Assembly (NCBI RefSeq): GCF_937927635.1
Contig: NZ_CALBRW010000025.1
Coordinates: 1 to 64,000, forward strand
From: an uncultured Microbacterium sp.
GTDB taxonomy: Bacteria; Actinomycetota; Actinomycetes; Actinomycetales; Microbacteriaceae
Direction: 5' to 3'
Length of the DNA stretch: 64,000 nucleotides
Shown here: positions 8,164-16,181 of the stretch, in pieces
How the letters are laid out: every line of letters begins with the position of its first letter
Numbering within the stretch: the stretch's first letter is position 1
The notes under the pieces: generated by a model
Database searches by the model: none
What the model was told of the DNA's origin: nothing
Seen by the model: only the letters and a program-made list of their open reading frames with translations
Translations under genes and position numbers: made by a program

Positions 8164-8485
8164 CGCGCGTCAGCTCCACGAGGTCGCCCATCGTCTTGCG
8201 CCAGTACCGCTCGAACTCCTCGTAGGGGATGCGATTGCGATTGCCGACCTTGACCGCGCGAATCTCCCCCGCCTTGATCTTCCGCGAGATGGTGGGACGA
8301 GACACGCCCATCGCGTCGGCGACCTGCTCGGGGGTCATCATGCGGCGCTTCGCCGTCAGCGTCACCGTCTCCCCATCGGCTGCCGCCTGCTGCACATACG
8401 CGGCGACCTGCTCCAGCCAAGCCGGGCGCGCCCCGGCGCTGGAGCGCACATCCTCCGGGTTGATCGTCAAGCTCGTCATAGTCAT
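8129..8485 (-). CDS. Helix-turn-helix antitoxin partner of the PIN toxin
   Basis: The 118-residue protein has a central excisionase/MerR-like helix-turn-helix: MTPEQVADAMGVSRPTISRK, then a wing with KVGNRNRIPYEEFERYW. The acidic C-terminus (VELTRDELRDDLFGDQ) resembles antitoxin tails that wrap a toxin. Its 3' end overlaps the PIN gene by 35 bases, the usual antitoxin-first order. A promoter with -10 TAGGAT ends 6 bases before the ATG, so the transcript is probably leaderless and the protein likely represses its own operon. It could alternatively be a plain excisionase-type regulator, but the overlap with a PIN gene favours antitoxin. Confidence 0.75.
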   Translation of the reverse strand: MTMTSLTINPEDVRSSAGARPAWLEQVAAYVQQAAADGETVTLTAKRRMMTPEQVADAMGVSRPTISRKIKAGEIRAVKVGNRNRIPYEEFERYWRKTMGDLVELTRDELRDDLFGDQ

Positions 8486-8491
8486 GACCTA

Positions 8492-8521
8492 ATCCTATCT
8501 CCACCTGCACACTCTGGACAA
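8492..8521 (-). promoter_or_regulatory. Promoter of the antitoxin-toxin operon
   Basis: Read on the minus strand: TTGTCC (8521-8516), 18-base spacer, TAGGAT (8497-8492), then 6 bases to the ATG at 8485. Spacing implies transcription starting at or next to the start codon. Confidence 0.5.
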
Positions 8522-8562
8522 TACAAGTGTTCATACGGCATCCCCTTCTTGAGCCCTACAGT

Positions 8563-9885
8563 TCATGCGTCGATGCCCGCGAACGCCTCGTCGAGCGCGT
8601 CAGCCGCAATCTCGACGATGAGGTCGGGACGCTTCGCGTAGTGCCCTTCCGTGATGTCGGTACTGCTGTGCCCGAGCAGGTCGCGTGCGACCTCGACGCC
8701 AGCCGTGTCCGATACCGCGGCAGCGACGGCCTTGCGGAGACTGCGGAAGGTGAGGTGCTCGGCGTCGACCCCGATAGCCAGCAGTTCCGGCTCGAACTCG
8801 CGGCGGAACATCCTGAGCAACTCGCCGACGGCGCTGGGGTCGCGCGGACGGCCGCGCTCGGTCGTGAACAGCACGTCGTCTGGATTCCGTTCGGGGTCGG
8901 GAACGTGGCTCACCACGAGTTCGCTCAGTACCTTCGCCGCGAACTTCGGCACGCGAACCCAACGCTTCTGCCGCTCCGCCTTGGGTGAGTCCTGACGGAA
9001 CAGGCCGCGGGACTTGGTGCGCACCATCGTCCCGCCGACCCAGACGAGCGCCTCCATCGTGAGGCTTCCATCCGGTTGTTCCACCGCCTCGAACCGCACG
9101 TCCTGGAACCGGATCGCAATCGGTTCCGCTGTCCTCTCGGAGGTGCCGAGCGTGATGAGGATGTAGTCAGCGAGCAGCTTGTAGTTGGGCCGTCGGCCCA
9201 CCGGATACCGCTTCCGGTGCCGCTCGGGCCACACCTCGCGGATGAGGTGGAGGATGTACTTGACCTGCACCGCGTCGAGTTCGAAGTACACCGTGTCCGG
9301 CTCGTCCGCTCGCCTGGTCGCGCGGATCGGGTTCGCCACGACGACCGCTCCGTACCGCGTGTTCTGTATCGACCCGGCAGCCGAGAAGTGCCCCTGCTGG
9401 ATCGCCCAGTCGAACATGAGCGACATCACGTTCCGAACCTTGTTCGCGGTCGTCACCGACTTCTCCCGTGCGATGTCCATGAGCAGCCCATCAGCACGGT
9501 CGGCGGTGACGTCGGCGATGGGGATGGCCCCGGCGCGCGGGATGACATGCGCGCGCACCACCGAGGCGTAGCCATCGACGGTCTGCTCACGGCGCTGGCG
9601 CAGCACCCGCGGATCGTCGTCGTGGTACGCCGTCTTCAGCCACGTCGTCGCCAGCTCAGCGACCGTCATGAGCTGTGTTCGTCGCGCCAGGACTCGACCG
9701 ACGGCGACATCAGCCGCTTCCTGCAACGCGGTCAGAGCCTCAGCCTCTGTCGCTCCGCTGCCGCTGGGACGACGCTCTTGCCCGTTGCCGTCATAGACTC
9801 GCGCTCGCGCGATGACCAGGCCGTTCGGCTCGACGGTGTAGGTTACTTTGCCGAGTTCGCCGAGCGCGCGCTTCGGCCGCGCCAT
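8563..9885 (-). CDS. int: Tyrosine site-specific integrase
   Basis: A 440-residue phage/ICE-type tyrosine recombinase. An N-terminal SAM-like arm-binding domain (about 70-190) precedes the catalytic domain. Visible catalytic positions are the first Arg in LGTSERTAEPIAIR (about 250), Lys in the RTKSRG hairpin, RSLRK at the HxLR box, LLGHSS, and nucleophile Tyr in EGHY (about 416). The first His of the HxLR box appears to be Arg here, a tolerated but less common variant. It shares one base with the excisionase-like gene upstream (TGATG), so the two are coupled. Next to the chromosomal glnE terminator, it marks the right end of the element. Confidence 0.9.
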   Translation of the reverse strand: MARPKRALGELGKVTYTVEPNGLVIARARVYDGNGQERRPSGSGATEAEALTALQEAADVAVGRVLARRTQLMTVAELATTWLKTAYHDDDPRVLRQRREQTVDGYASVVRAHVIPRAGAIPIADVTADRADGLLMDIAREKSVTTANKVRNVMSLMFDWAIQQGHFSAAGSIQNTRYGAVVVANPIRATRRADEPDTVYFELDAVQVKYILHLIREVWPERHRKRYPVGRRPNYKLLADYILITLGTSERTAEPIAIRFQDVRFEAVEQPDGSLTMEALVWVGGTMVRTKSRGLFRQDSPKAERQKRWVRVPKFAAKVLSELVVSHVPDPERNPDDVLFTTERGRPRDPSAVGELLRMFRREFEPELLAIGVDAEHLTFRSLRKAVAAAVSDTAGVEVARDLLGHSSTDITEGHYAKRPDLIVEIAADALDEAFAGIDA

Positions 9886-10109
9886 CAGTCGCCCGCCCTA
9901 TCCGTCGGGGCCACGATCCGCCGCGCGATGAACGCCTCGACATCCTCATCGCGGTAGCGGACGTTGTGCGACGAGAGTGCGACGAACGGCAACCCGAGAC
10001 CTCGGCTGCGCGCACGCTCCGTCCGCCAGTCAGCGAGCGTCCTGATCGGGATGCCCGTGTACTCTGCAAGCTCCTGCGGAGTCCAGAGGCGGGGGCGGTT
10101 GTCGCTCAT
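9885..10109 (-). CDS. Excisionase-like helix-turn-helix protein
   Basis: A 74-residue DNA-binding protein with RLWTPQELAEYTGIPIRTLA helix-turn-helix followed by NVRYRDEDVEAFIARR, the layout of Xis/AlpA-type winged helices. The frame is open further upstream, but ATG 10109 is preferred: the added residues are low-complexity, and TACCTC lies 6 bases before this ATG as a leaderless -10. Its TGA overlaps the integrase ATG by one base. It probably directs excision versus integration and may regulate int. Confidence 0.75.
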   Translation of the reverse strand: MSDNRPRLWTPQELAEYTGIPIRTLADWRTERARSRGLGLPFVALSSHNVRYRDEDVEAFIARRIVAPTDRAGD

Positions 10110-10231
10110 ACCAATGAGGTAGGCGGCACCACCCGCAGACCTCCAGCGACCCCCGTAGGACGGCCAAGAATCGAGTAAACGGACGGGTTCTCGGACAGCC
10201 GCAGCAGCGACCCCACTCATGCTCACCATTG

Positions 10232-10257
10232 CACTTCCCTGTGTTTGCAGGGAAGTG
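10232..10257. repeat. Perfect inverted repeat at the element boundary
   Basis: Ten-base arms CACTTCCCTG (10232-10241) and CAGGGAAGTG (10248-10257) with a 6-base loop. It lies between the excisionase-like gene and the glnE terminator, where the right attachment site is expected. It has no T-run, so it is a poor terminator. The rest of 10,110-10,335 shows no gene. A core att sequence cannot be confirmed without the left end. Confidence 0.5.
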
Positions 10258-10335
10258 TGAGCCTGCGGAACCCCCTCCGGTTCTCAGATCCTCAAGCCGA
10301 GCTGTACTACGGCTGCTGATCACAGCATCCGCCAC

Positions 10336-10374
10336 TGAGGGCTCGGGATCCGCACTGCGGAGCCCGAGCCCTCA
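10336..10374 (-). terminator. Intrinsic terminator of glnE
   Basis: Arms TGAGGGCTCGGG and CCCGAGCCCTCA are perfectly complementary and the interior adds CCGC/GCGG pairing. The stem includes the glnE stop codon. It is the first clearly chromosomal feature after the mobile element. Confidence 0.85.
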
Positions 10375-13344
10375 GCCGTAGAACTGCTTCTCGAACACTC
10401 TCCTGGCCCGGCGCGTCACCCGCAGGTACTCCTCCTCGAGCAGCATGGCGCCGCGATCCGGGTAGCCCAGCAGGCGACCCACGCCGTCCAGCTCTCGATG
10501 CTCCATGGGGAGCACGTCACTGGTCCGCCCGGTCAGCAGCGTCATCGCCGAGCGCAGTCTGCTGGCCAGCAGCCAGGCGCTGCGCAGCTGCTCGGCGCCG
10601 TCGGCGGGGAGCAGGTCGGCCAGCACAGCGGCGTCCAGCGCCTGCAGCGTGGACGTGGTGCGCAGATCCGGCACACGGTGGCCGTACTGCAGCTGCAGCA
10701 CCTGCACCATCCACTCCACGTCGCTCAGCGTGCCAGGGCCGAGCTTGAGGTGCCGGCGCGGATCGACTCCCTGCGGCAGCCGCTCCCCCTCCACGCGTGC
10801 CTTGATGCGCTTGATCTCGCGCACGTCCTGCGCGGAGATCTGCTCCGGGAAGCGGATGCTGTCAGCCAGCGCCATGAACTTCGCGATGAGCTTCTGGCTG
10901 CCGGCGATCCCCCGAGCTCGCAGCAGCGCCTGCGCCTCCCACGACAGCGACCAGCGCCGGTAGTACTGCGTGTACGCCTCCAGCGTGCGCACGATGGCTC
11001 CGTTGCGGCCCTCCGGCCGCAGGTCGGCGTCCAGGTCCAGCGGCAGCCGATGATCCGTCAGGTGCTCGCGCAGCCCTGCGACGATCTTGGACGCCAGCTG
11101 CTGCGCGCGCTGCGGCTCGACCCCGTTGGGGTCGTAGACGAACAGCACGTCGGCATCCGATCCGAAGCCCAACTCGGCCCCGCCGAAGCGCCCCATCGCG
11201 ATGATGGAGAAGTCCAGCGCGTCGTCCTCCTCCGGAACGACCTCGCGGTACACCGCGCGCAGCGCCGCCTGGATCGTGGCCTCGGTGATCTCGCTGATGG
11301 CGCGGGCCATCTCGTCGACGCCGATGTGGTCCAGCACCGCGCCCATGGCCGTGCGCAGCAGCTCGCGGCGGCGCAGCGCCCGCACGGCCTTCAGCGCGCC
11401 GGTGATGGTGGTGTGCCGCGTCTGGATCGCGCGGGCCTCTTCGTCGAGCGCTGCGCCGCCACGCGGACGCAGGGCGCCAGGGCTGTCCAGCCACGCCACC
11501 GACTCGGGGATCCACTCCATGAGCTCGCCGATGTACCGCGAGCTCGACAGCACCCGAGTGAGACGCTCGGCGGCGCCCGACGAGTCGCGCAGCATCCGCA
11601 GGAACCAGTGCGTGTCGCCCAGCCGTTCGCTGATCCGACGGAACGCGATCAGGCCGTAGTCCGGATCGGTGCCGTCGGCGAACCAGCGCAGCATGACCGG
11701 CATCAGGTAGCGCTGGATCGCGGCCTTGCGACTGATCCCCGAGGTGAGTGCGGCGATGTGCCGCAGCGCCCCCTCGGGATCGCGGAAGCCGATGGCGGCC
11801 AGGCGGTCCGCGGCCTGGCCCGTGGTCAGCTGGCGCTCCTCGGCCGGCAGCGACGCGACGGCGGCCAGCAGCGGCCGGTAGAACAGCCGCACGTGCTGCT
11901 CGCGCACCTCACGCCGCACGCCGTCCCACAGCGCGCGCAGAGCGGATGCCGAGTCCGCCAGCCCCGTGGCGCGGGCCAGACGCCGCATGCCCTCGTCATC
12001 GCGCGGCATGAGGTGAGTGCGGCTGAGCTCGTGCAGCTGCAGGCGGTGCTCCAGCAGGCGCAGCAGCCGATACTGCTCGGCGAACGACGCGGCCTCGACC
12101 CGGCCGATGTATCCGCCGTCGGCCAGCGCCTGCAGCGACTCCAGCGTGCCGCGGGTGCGCAGGGTCTCGTCGCTCACGCCGTGCACGAGCTGCAGCAGCT
12201 GCACGGTGAACTCGATGTCGCGCAGTCCGCCAGGGCCGAGCTTGAGCTGGTACGGCACATCCTCGGGCGGGATGTTGGCCGTCACGCGCTCGCGCATGCG
12301 CTGGACGCTGTCGACGAAGTCCGACCTCTCCGAGCTGGTCCACACCCGCGGCTGAAGCGCCGCGATGTAGTCGGCGCCCAGGGCGGCGTCCCCCGCCAGC
12401 GGGCGCGCCTTCAGCAGCGCCTGGAACTCCCAGCTCTTCGCCCACCGGTCGTAGTACGCCACGTGCGAGGGCAGGGAGCGCACCAGGGCTCCCTGCTTGC
12501 CTTCGGGTCGCAGGGCGGCATCCACCTCCCACAGCGGCGGCTCGGTGTCGATGCCGTCCAGCGCGCGCATGGTCTCCCGCGCGAGCCGCGTGGCGATGTC
12601 GATGGCCCGCGACTCGCCGACGATCGTCTCGTCGGCCGTGCCTCCGACGAAGATCACGTCCACGTCGCTGAGGTAGTTCAGTTCGCGCGCGCCGGTCTTG
12701 CCCATCCCGATGATCGCGAGGCGGGTCGCGGCGACCTCGGTGCGCGGGATGCCGGCATCCGCCACCTCGGTGCGGGCGACGGCGAGAGCCGCCTCCAGCG
12801 CGGCCGACGCGGCATCCGCAAGCGCCGCGGAGACGTCGGAGATGATCTCGACGGGGTTCTCGGATGCCGTGTCCGCCGCCACGATGCCGACCAGGCAGCG
12901 CCGGTAGGCGACACGCAGCGCCAGCGTCGCATCCTTCGCACGAGCGAAGCCGTCCTGCGCGTCGACCGCCGCCAGCAGGCCCTCCCGCAGTTCATCGGCA
13001 GTGGGGAGGACGGTGCGCCGCAGCACCTCGGCATCCAGCTGCTCGGGGCGCCGCGCGAAGAAGTCGGCGATGCCGGAGGAGACGCCCAGCACCCGCCACA
13101 TCGCTGCACGGGCCTGCGGATCCCGCAGCACGGCGGCGGCTCGCGCCGGATCGCGGCGGGCGACCTGCAGGATGCCGGCGACGGCGGCATCCGGGTCCGC
13201 GGCCACCAGGTCCTCCGCCAGCTCCGTGCGCTCCAGGCCGGTCAGCTCGGCGAGCTCGGTCAGCCCGGCCGATGCTGCGGTGAGCTCGACGAAGCCGAGC
13301 CTGGCCAGCGCCGACAGCGAGACGGACGCATCAGGTCGAGCCAT
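10372..13344 (-). CDS. glnE: Bifunctional glutamine synthetase adenylyltransferase/deadenylase
   Basis: The 990-residue GlnE attaches AMP to glutamine synthetase, and removes it, in response to nitrogen state. Two nucleotidyltransferase halves are visible. The N-terminal deadenylylating half carries ELNYLSDVDVIFVGG, and the C-terminal adenylylating half carries ELGFGSDADVLFVYDP; each is followed by a KLGPGGLRDIEF or KLGPGTLSDVEW stretch typical of the family. Length matches actinobacterial GlnE. It lies 9 bases after glnA2 on the same strand, the order conserved in Mycobacterium and Corynebacterium. Its adenylylation substrate is expected to be the GlnA1-type enzyme encoded elsewhere, because the neighbouring GlnA lacks the target tyrosine. 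Confidence 0.95.
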   Translation of the reverse strand: MARPDASVSLSALARLGFVELTAASAGLTELAELTGLERTELAEDLVAADPDAAVAGILQVARRDPARAAAVLRDPQARAAMWRVLGVSSGIADFFARRPEQLDAEVLRRTVLPTADELREGLLAAVDAQDGFARAKDATLALRVAYRRCLVGIVAADTASENPVEIISDVSAALADAASAALEAALAVARTEVADAGIPRTEVAATRLAIIGMGKTGARELNYLSDVDVIFVGGTADETIVGESRAIDIATRLARETMRALDGIDTEPPLWEVDAALRPEGKQGALVRSLPSHVAYYDRWAKSWEFQALLKARPLAGDAALGADYIAALQPRVWTSSERSDFVDSVQRMRERVTANIPPEDVPYQLKLGPGGLRDIEFTVQLLQLVHGVSDETLRTRGTLESLQALADGGYIGRVEAASFAEQYRLLRLLEHRLQLHELSRTHLMPRDDEGMRRLARATGLADSASALRALWDGVRREVREQHVRLFYRPLLAAVASLPAEERQLTTGQAADRLAAIGFRDPEGALRHIAALTSGISRKAAIQRYLMPVMLRWFADGTDPDYGLIAFRRISERLGDTHWFLRMLRDSSGAAERLTRVLSSSRYIGELMEWIPESVAWLDSPGALRPRGGAALDEEARAIQTRHTTITGALKAVRALRRRELLRTAMGAVLDHIGVDEMARAISEITEATIQAALRAVYREVVPEEDDALDFSIIAMGRFGGAELGFGSDADVLFVYDPNGVEPQRAQQLASKIVAGLREHLTDHRLPLDLDADLRPEGRNGAIVRTLEAYTQYYRRWSLSWEAQALLRARGIAGSQKLIAKFMALADSIRFPEQISAQDVREIKRIKARVEGERLPQGVDPRRHLKLGPGTLSDVEWMVQVLQLQYGHRVPDLRTTSTLQALDAAVLADLLPADGAEQLRSAWLLASRLRSAMTLLTGRTSDVLPMEHRELDGVGRLLGYPDRGAMLLEEEYLRVTRRARRVFEKQFYG

Positions 13345-13353
13345 CAGGACGAC

Positions 13354-14697
13354 TCAGAGCAGCCCGAGGTTGTTCTGCAGCTCGAACGGGGTGACCTGCC
13401 CGCGGTAGGCCTCCCAGTCCTTGCGCTTGTTCAGCAGCACGTAGTTGAAGACCTCCTCGCCGAGCGTCTCGGCCACCAGCTCGGAGTCCTGCATGTACTC
13501 CAGCGCGTGGTCCAGGCTGGCCGGCAGGGGCGCATAGCCCAGCGCGCGGCGCTCGGAATCGCTGAGCGACCAGACGTTGTCCTCGGCCTCCGGAGGCAGC
13601 TCGTACTCCTCCTCGATGCCCTTCAGCCCCGCGGCCAGCATGAGCGCGTACGACAGGTAGGGGTTGGCCGCCGAGTCCAGACCGCGGTACTCGATGCGGG
13701 TGGACTGCATCTTGTTGGGCTTGTACATCGGCACGCGGATCAGGGCCGAGCGGTTGGCGTGCCCCCAGGTGACGAAGCTCGGCGCCTCGTCGCCGCCCCA
13801 CAGCCGCTTGTACGAGTTGACGAACTGGTTGGTGACCGCGGCGATCTCGTTGGCGTGCCGCAGCAGGCCCGCGATGAAGCGCCGCCCGGTGAGCGAGAGC
13901 TGATACTCCGCCCCGGCCTCATGGAAGGCGTTCACGTCGCCCTCGAACAGCGACAGATGCGTGTGCATGCCGCTGCCGGGGTGGTTGTTCAGGGGCTTCG
14001 GCATGAACGTGGCGTACACGCCCTGCTCGATGGCCACCTCCTTCACCACGGTGCGGAAGGTCATGATGTTGTCGGCCGTGGTCAGGGCGTCGGCGTAGCG
14101 CAGGTCGATCTCGTTCTGACCGGGACCGCCCTCGTGGTGGCTGTACTCCACCGAGATGCCCAGGTCCTCCAGCATCCGCACGGCACTGCGGCGGAAGTCG
14201 TGCGCGGTGCCGCCGGGCACGTTGTCGAAATAGCCCGCGGAGTCCACCGGTACCGGGCCGTCCGGTCCGACCTCGGCCGACTTGAGCAGGTAGAACTCGA
14301 TCTCGGGATGCGTGTAGAACGTGAACCCGGCGTCCGCGGCCTTCGCGAGGGACCGGCGCAGCACGTGCCGCGGGTCGGAGACCGCCGGACGGCCGTCAGG
14401 GGTGGTCAGGTCGCAGAACATGCGCGCGGTGGGGTCGACCTCGCCGCGCCACGGCAGGATCTGGAAGGTGGTGGGGTCCGGCTGCGCGAGCAGGTCGGAC
14501 TCGAAGGTGCGGGTGAGGCCCTCGATGGCGGAGCCGTCGAAGCCGATCCCCTCGGCGAACGCGCCCTCGACCTCGGCCGGCGCGATGGCGACCGACTTGA
14601 GCGTCCCGATGACGTCCGTGAACCACAGGCGCACGAACTTCACGCCGCGCTCCTCGATGGTGCGCAGCACGAAGTCGCGCTGCTTGTCCATGCTCAT
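13354..14697 (-). CDS. glnA: Type I glutamine synthetase, GlnA2 class
   Basis: The 447-residue enzyme would form glutamine from glutamate, ammonia and ATP in the cytosol. Family landmarks include FTDVIGTLKSV, GFDGSAIEGL, EYSHHEGGPGQNEIDLRYAD, MPKPLNNHPGSGMHTHLSL and RIEYRGLDSAANPYL. It is the shorter GSI-alpha form. The position of the adenylylation tyrosine in GSI-beta (NLY) reads NVWSL, so regulation by GlnE is not expected. Gene order glnA2-glnE matches other Actinobacteria. The ATG at 14697 overlaps the stop of the small SPOR-like gene by 4 bases; ATG 14691 is an alternative. Its role relative to the main GlnA1 is not evident here. Confidence 0.93.
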   Translation of the reverse strand: MSMDKQRDFVLRTIEERGVKFVRLWFTDVIGTLKSVAIAPAEVEGAFAEGIGFDGSAIEGLTRTFESDLLAQPDPTTFQILPWRGEVDPTARMFCDLTTPDGRPAVSDPRHVLRRSLAKAADAGFTFYTHPEIEFYLLKSAEVGPDGPVPVDSAGYFDNVPGGTAHDFRRSAVRMLEDLGISVEYSHHEGGPGQNEIDLRYADALTTADNIMTFRTVVKEVAIEQGVYATFMPKPLNNHPGSGMHTHLSLFEGDVNAFHEAGAEYQLSLTGRRFIAGLLRHANEIAAVTNQFVNSYKRLWGGDEAPSFVTWGHANRSALIRVPMYKPNKMQSTRIEYRGLDSAANPYLSYALMLAAGLKGIEEEYELPPEAEDNVWSLSDSERRALGYAPLPASLDHALEYMQDSELVAETLGEEVFNYVLLNKRKDWEAYRGQVTPFELQNNLGLL

Positions 14698-14918
14698 TCG
14701 TCGTCTCCGGCATCCGACAGACTCGAGGACCCCCAGGCGTCGTCGGCGGCATCGTCCTCCGCCCAGGCGCGCGAGCGCTCGCGCAGCTTCTCCGGGGCGT
14801 TCTTCGCCTCTTCGGCGGTGTCGAACGGGCCCACCCGGTCGACCGCGGCCGACAGCATGCCGAATTCCACCTCGTGCGTGCTGAGGTTGTACCAGTACTT
14901 CTCGTCGCCGTCGGCCAT
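14694..14918 (-). CDS. Small SPOR-like acidic protein
   Basis: A 74-residue protein. Residues 7-50 (KYWYNLSTHEVEFG, VGPFDTAEEAKNAPEKLRER) match the small SPOR-domain proteins often found before glnA2 in Actinobacteria, with a WYN strand, a PF-TAEEA turn and a helix. The tail is acidic (AEDDAADDAWG). No signal peptide or membrane segment is present, so cell-wall binding as for true SPOR proteins is unlikely. GAAGGAG lies before the ATG, and its TGA overlaps the glnA2 ATG by four bases, so it leads the glnA2-glnE operon. Function unknown. Confidence 0.75.
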   Translation of the reverse strand: MADGDEKYWYNLSTHEVEFGMLSAAVDRVGPFDTAEEAKNAPEKLRERSRAWAEDDAADDAWGSSSLSDAGDDE

Positions 14919-14985
14919 GTCAGCTCCTTCGTCGGGATCTGTCACGATCCTAATCGCGAACCCGCGTTTGGATAGGCTGTTCGGC

Positions 14986-15732
14986 ATGGCACAGCAGGCA
15001 ATCGGCGTCGACATCGGCGGCACCGGCATCAAAGCAGGAATCGTCAACCTCGAGCACGGCACGCTCGACTCGGATCGCGTGCGCATCCCGACGCCGAAGG
15101 GCGCGCACCCCGCTGACGTGCTGGAGACCGTGCGCGAGGTGCTGGACAAGCTGGGCGTCGCGGATTCGGATCTGCCCCTGGGTGTCGCCTTCCCCGCGAT
15201 CGTGAAGCGCGGCAGGACGCTGTCGGCCGCCAACGTCTCCAAGGATTGGGTCGACTTCGAGGCCGAGAAGTTCTTCGAGGACGGCCTGGGCCGGCACATC
15301 ACCTTCGTCAACGACGCGGATGCGGCCGGCGTCGCCGAGGCTCGGCACGGCGCGGCGCGGGACGTCGAGGGCCTCACGATCCTCACCACGCTGGGCACCG
15401 GCATCGGCTCCGCGTTCCTGTACGACGGCGTGCTCGTGCCGAACACCGAACTCGGGCACCTGGACCGCAAGGGCGAGTCCATCGAACGGTGGGCGGCGTC
15501 CTCGGCGATGGAGCGCGAGAACCTCTCATGGGAGGACTGGGCGGCGCGCCTGCAGGAGTTCTACAGCCAGGTGGAGTTCCTGTTCAGCCCCGACCTGTTC
15601 GTGGTCGGCGGCGGGGTCTCCAAGAACCCCGAGAAGTTCATCCCGCTGCTGGAGCTGAAGACCCCGATCATCAACGCGGTGCACCGCAACAACTCCGGCA
15701 TCATCGGCGCCGCATCCCTGGCATCCGACTGA
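14986..15732 (+). CDS. ppgK: Polyphosphate glucokinase
   Basis: A 248-residue ROK-type kinase that phosphorylates glucose using inorganic polyphosphate (or ATP). Diagnostic stretches: GVDIGGTGIKAGIVN at the N-terminus (phosphate loop), FVNDADAAGVAEARHGAA with the catalytic Asp, TTLGTGIGSAFLYDG, and the C-terminal DLFVVGGGVSKNPEKF. The length fits actinobacterial PpgK. ATG 14986 is chosen because TAGGCT (14973-14978) lies 7 bases upstream and there is no Shine-Dalgarno sequence, so translation is probably leaderless. It diverges from the glnA2 operon and ends in a strong terminator. Confidence 0.93.
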   Translation: MAQQAIGVDIGGTGIKAGIVNLEHGTLDSDRVRIPTPKGAHPADVLETVREVLDKLGVADSDLPLGVAFPAIVKRGRTLSAANVSKDWVDFEAEKFFEDGLGRHITFVNDADAAGVAEARHGAARDVEGLTILTTLGTGIGSAFLYDGVLVPNTELGHLDRKGESIERWAASSAMERENLSWEDWAARLQEFYSQVEFLFSPDLFVVGGGVSKNPEKFIPLLELKTPIINAVHRNNSGIIGAASLASD

Positions 15733-15756
15733 GCCCTGCGTTCGACGCAGACGACA

Positions 15757-15785
15757 GAAGGCCCCGATCGGCGATCGGGGCCTTC
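15757..15785. terminator. Bidirectional terminator between ppgK and rnpB
   Basis: Perfect 13-base arms GAAGGCCCCGATC and GATCGGGGCCTTC around a 3-base loop, followed on the plus strand by TTCGTGTT. It can serve ppgK and, on the other strand, rnpB. Confidence 0.85.
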
Positions 15786-15798
15786 TTCGTGTTCGAGG

Positions 15799-16158
15799 CG
15801 AGCGGGCCGGCCTGTACGCCGGGTTCTGTTCAGGAGCTCGCGCTCCCTTGACGGCCATCTCTCTCGACGACACGTTGCCGTGCCGTTCCAGCAACCTACC
15901 CGAGGACTCGGCGGGCCGCGTCATCATCCTCTGTCTGGTCTTGCTCCGGGCGAGGTTTACCTGGCGGGACATGTCACCATGTCCCCCGGTGGTCTCTTAC
16001 ACCACCCTTTCACCCTTACCCCCGAAGGGGCGGTCTGCTCTCTGTGGCACTGTCTCGCGGATCTCTCCGGGTGGGTGTTACCCACCGCCCTGCCCTGCGG
16101 AGCCCGGACGTTCCTCGGTGCGCTCTCGCGCCACGCGACCGTCCGGCCGACCCGCTCG
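15799..16158 (-). ncRNA. rnpB: RNase P RNA (type A)
   Basis: On the minus strand the conserved cores are present in order. They are GAGGAACGTCCGGGCTCC-like P4 5' half with GGGCAGGGCGGTGGGTAAC, the GUGCCACAGAGA segment, the GGGTGAAAGGGTGGTGTAAG box, GTAAACCTCGCCCGGAGCAA, and a 3' AACCCGGCGTACAGGCCGG end. The outermost bases (CGAGCGGG near 16158 and CCGCTCG near 15799) pair to form P1. It is the catalytic RNA that trims the 5' ends of tRNA precursors. Ends are set by P1 and by the -10 box upstream; a few bases either way are possible. Confidence 0.95.
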
Positions 16159-16165
16159 CCCTACG

Positions 16166-16171
16166 ATTCTA
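16166..16171 (-). promoter_or_regulatory. -10 box of rnpB
   Basis: Minus-strand TAGAAT lies 7 bases before the first P1 base of the RNase P RNA, the distance expected for its transcription start. Confidence 0.6.
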
Positions 16172-16181
16172 CGGGGTCGGC

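Noticed and set aside
10232..10257. Intrinsic terminator at the inverted repeat
   Set aside because: The stem is good but no T-tract follows on either strand, and no gene ends there; left as a boundary repeat.
10498..15732. A very long open frame on the plus strand running through glnE and glnA2
   Set aside because: It is antisense to two well-conserved genes and its product is low-complexity Arg/Gln/His-rich; only its last 248 codons (ppgK) are real. High GC keeps antisense frames open.
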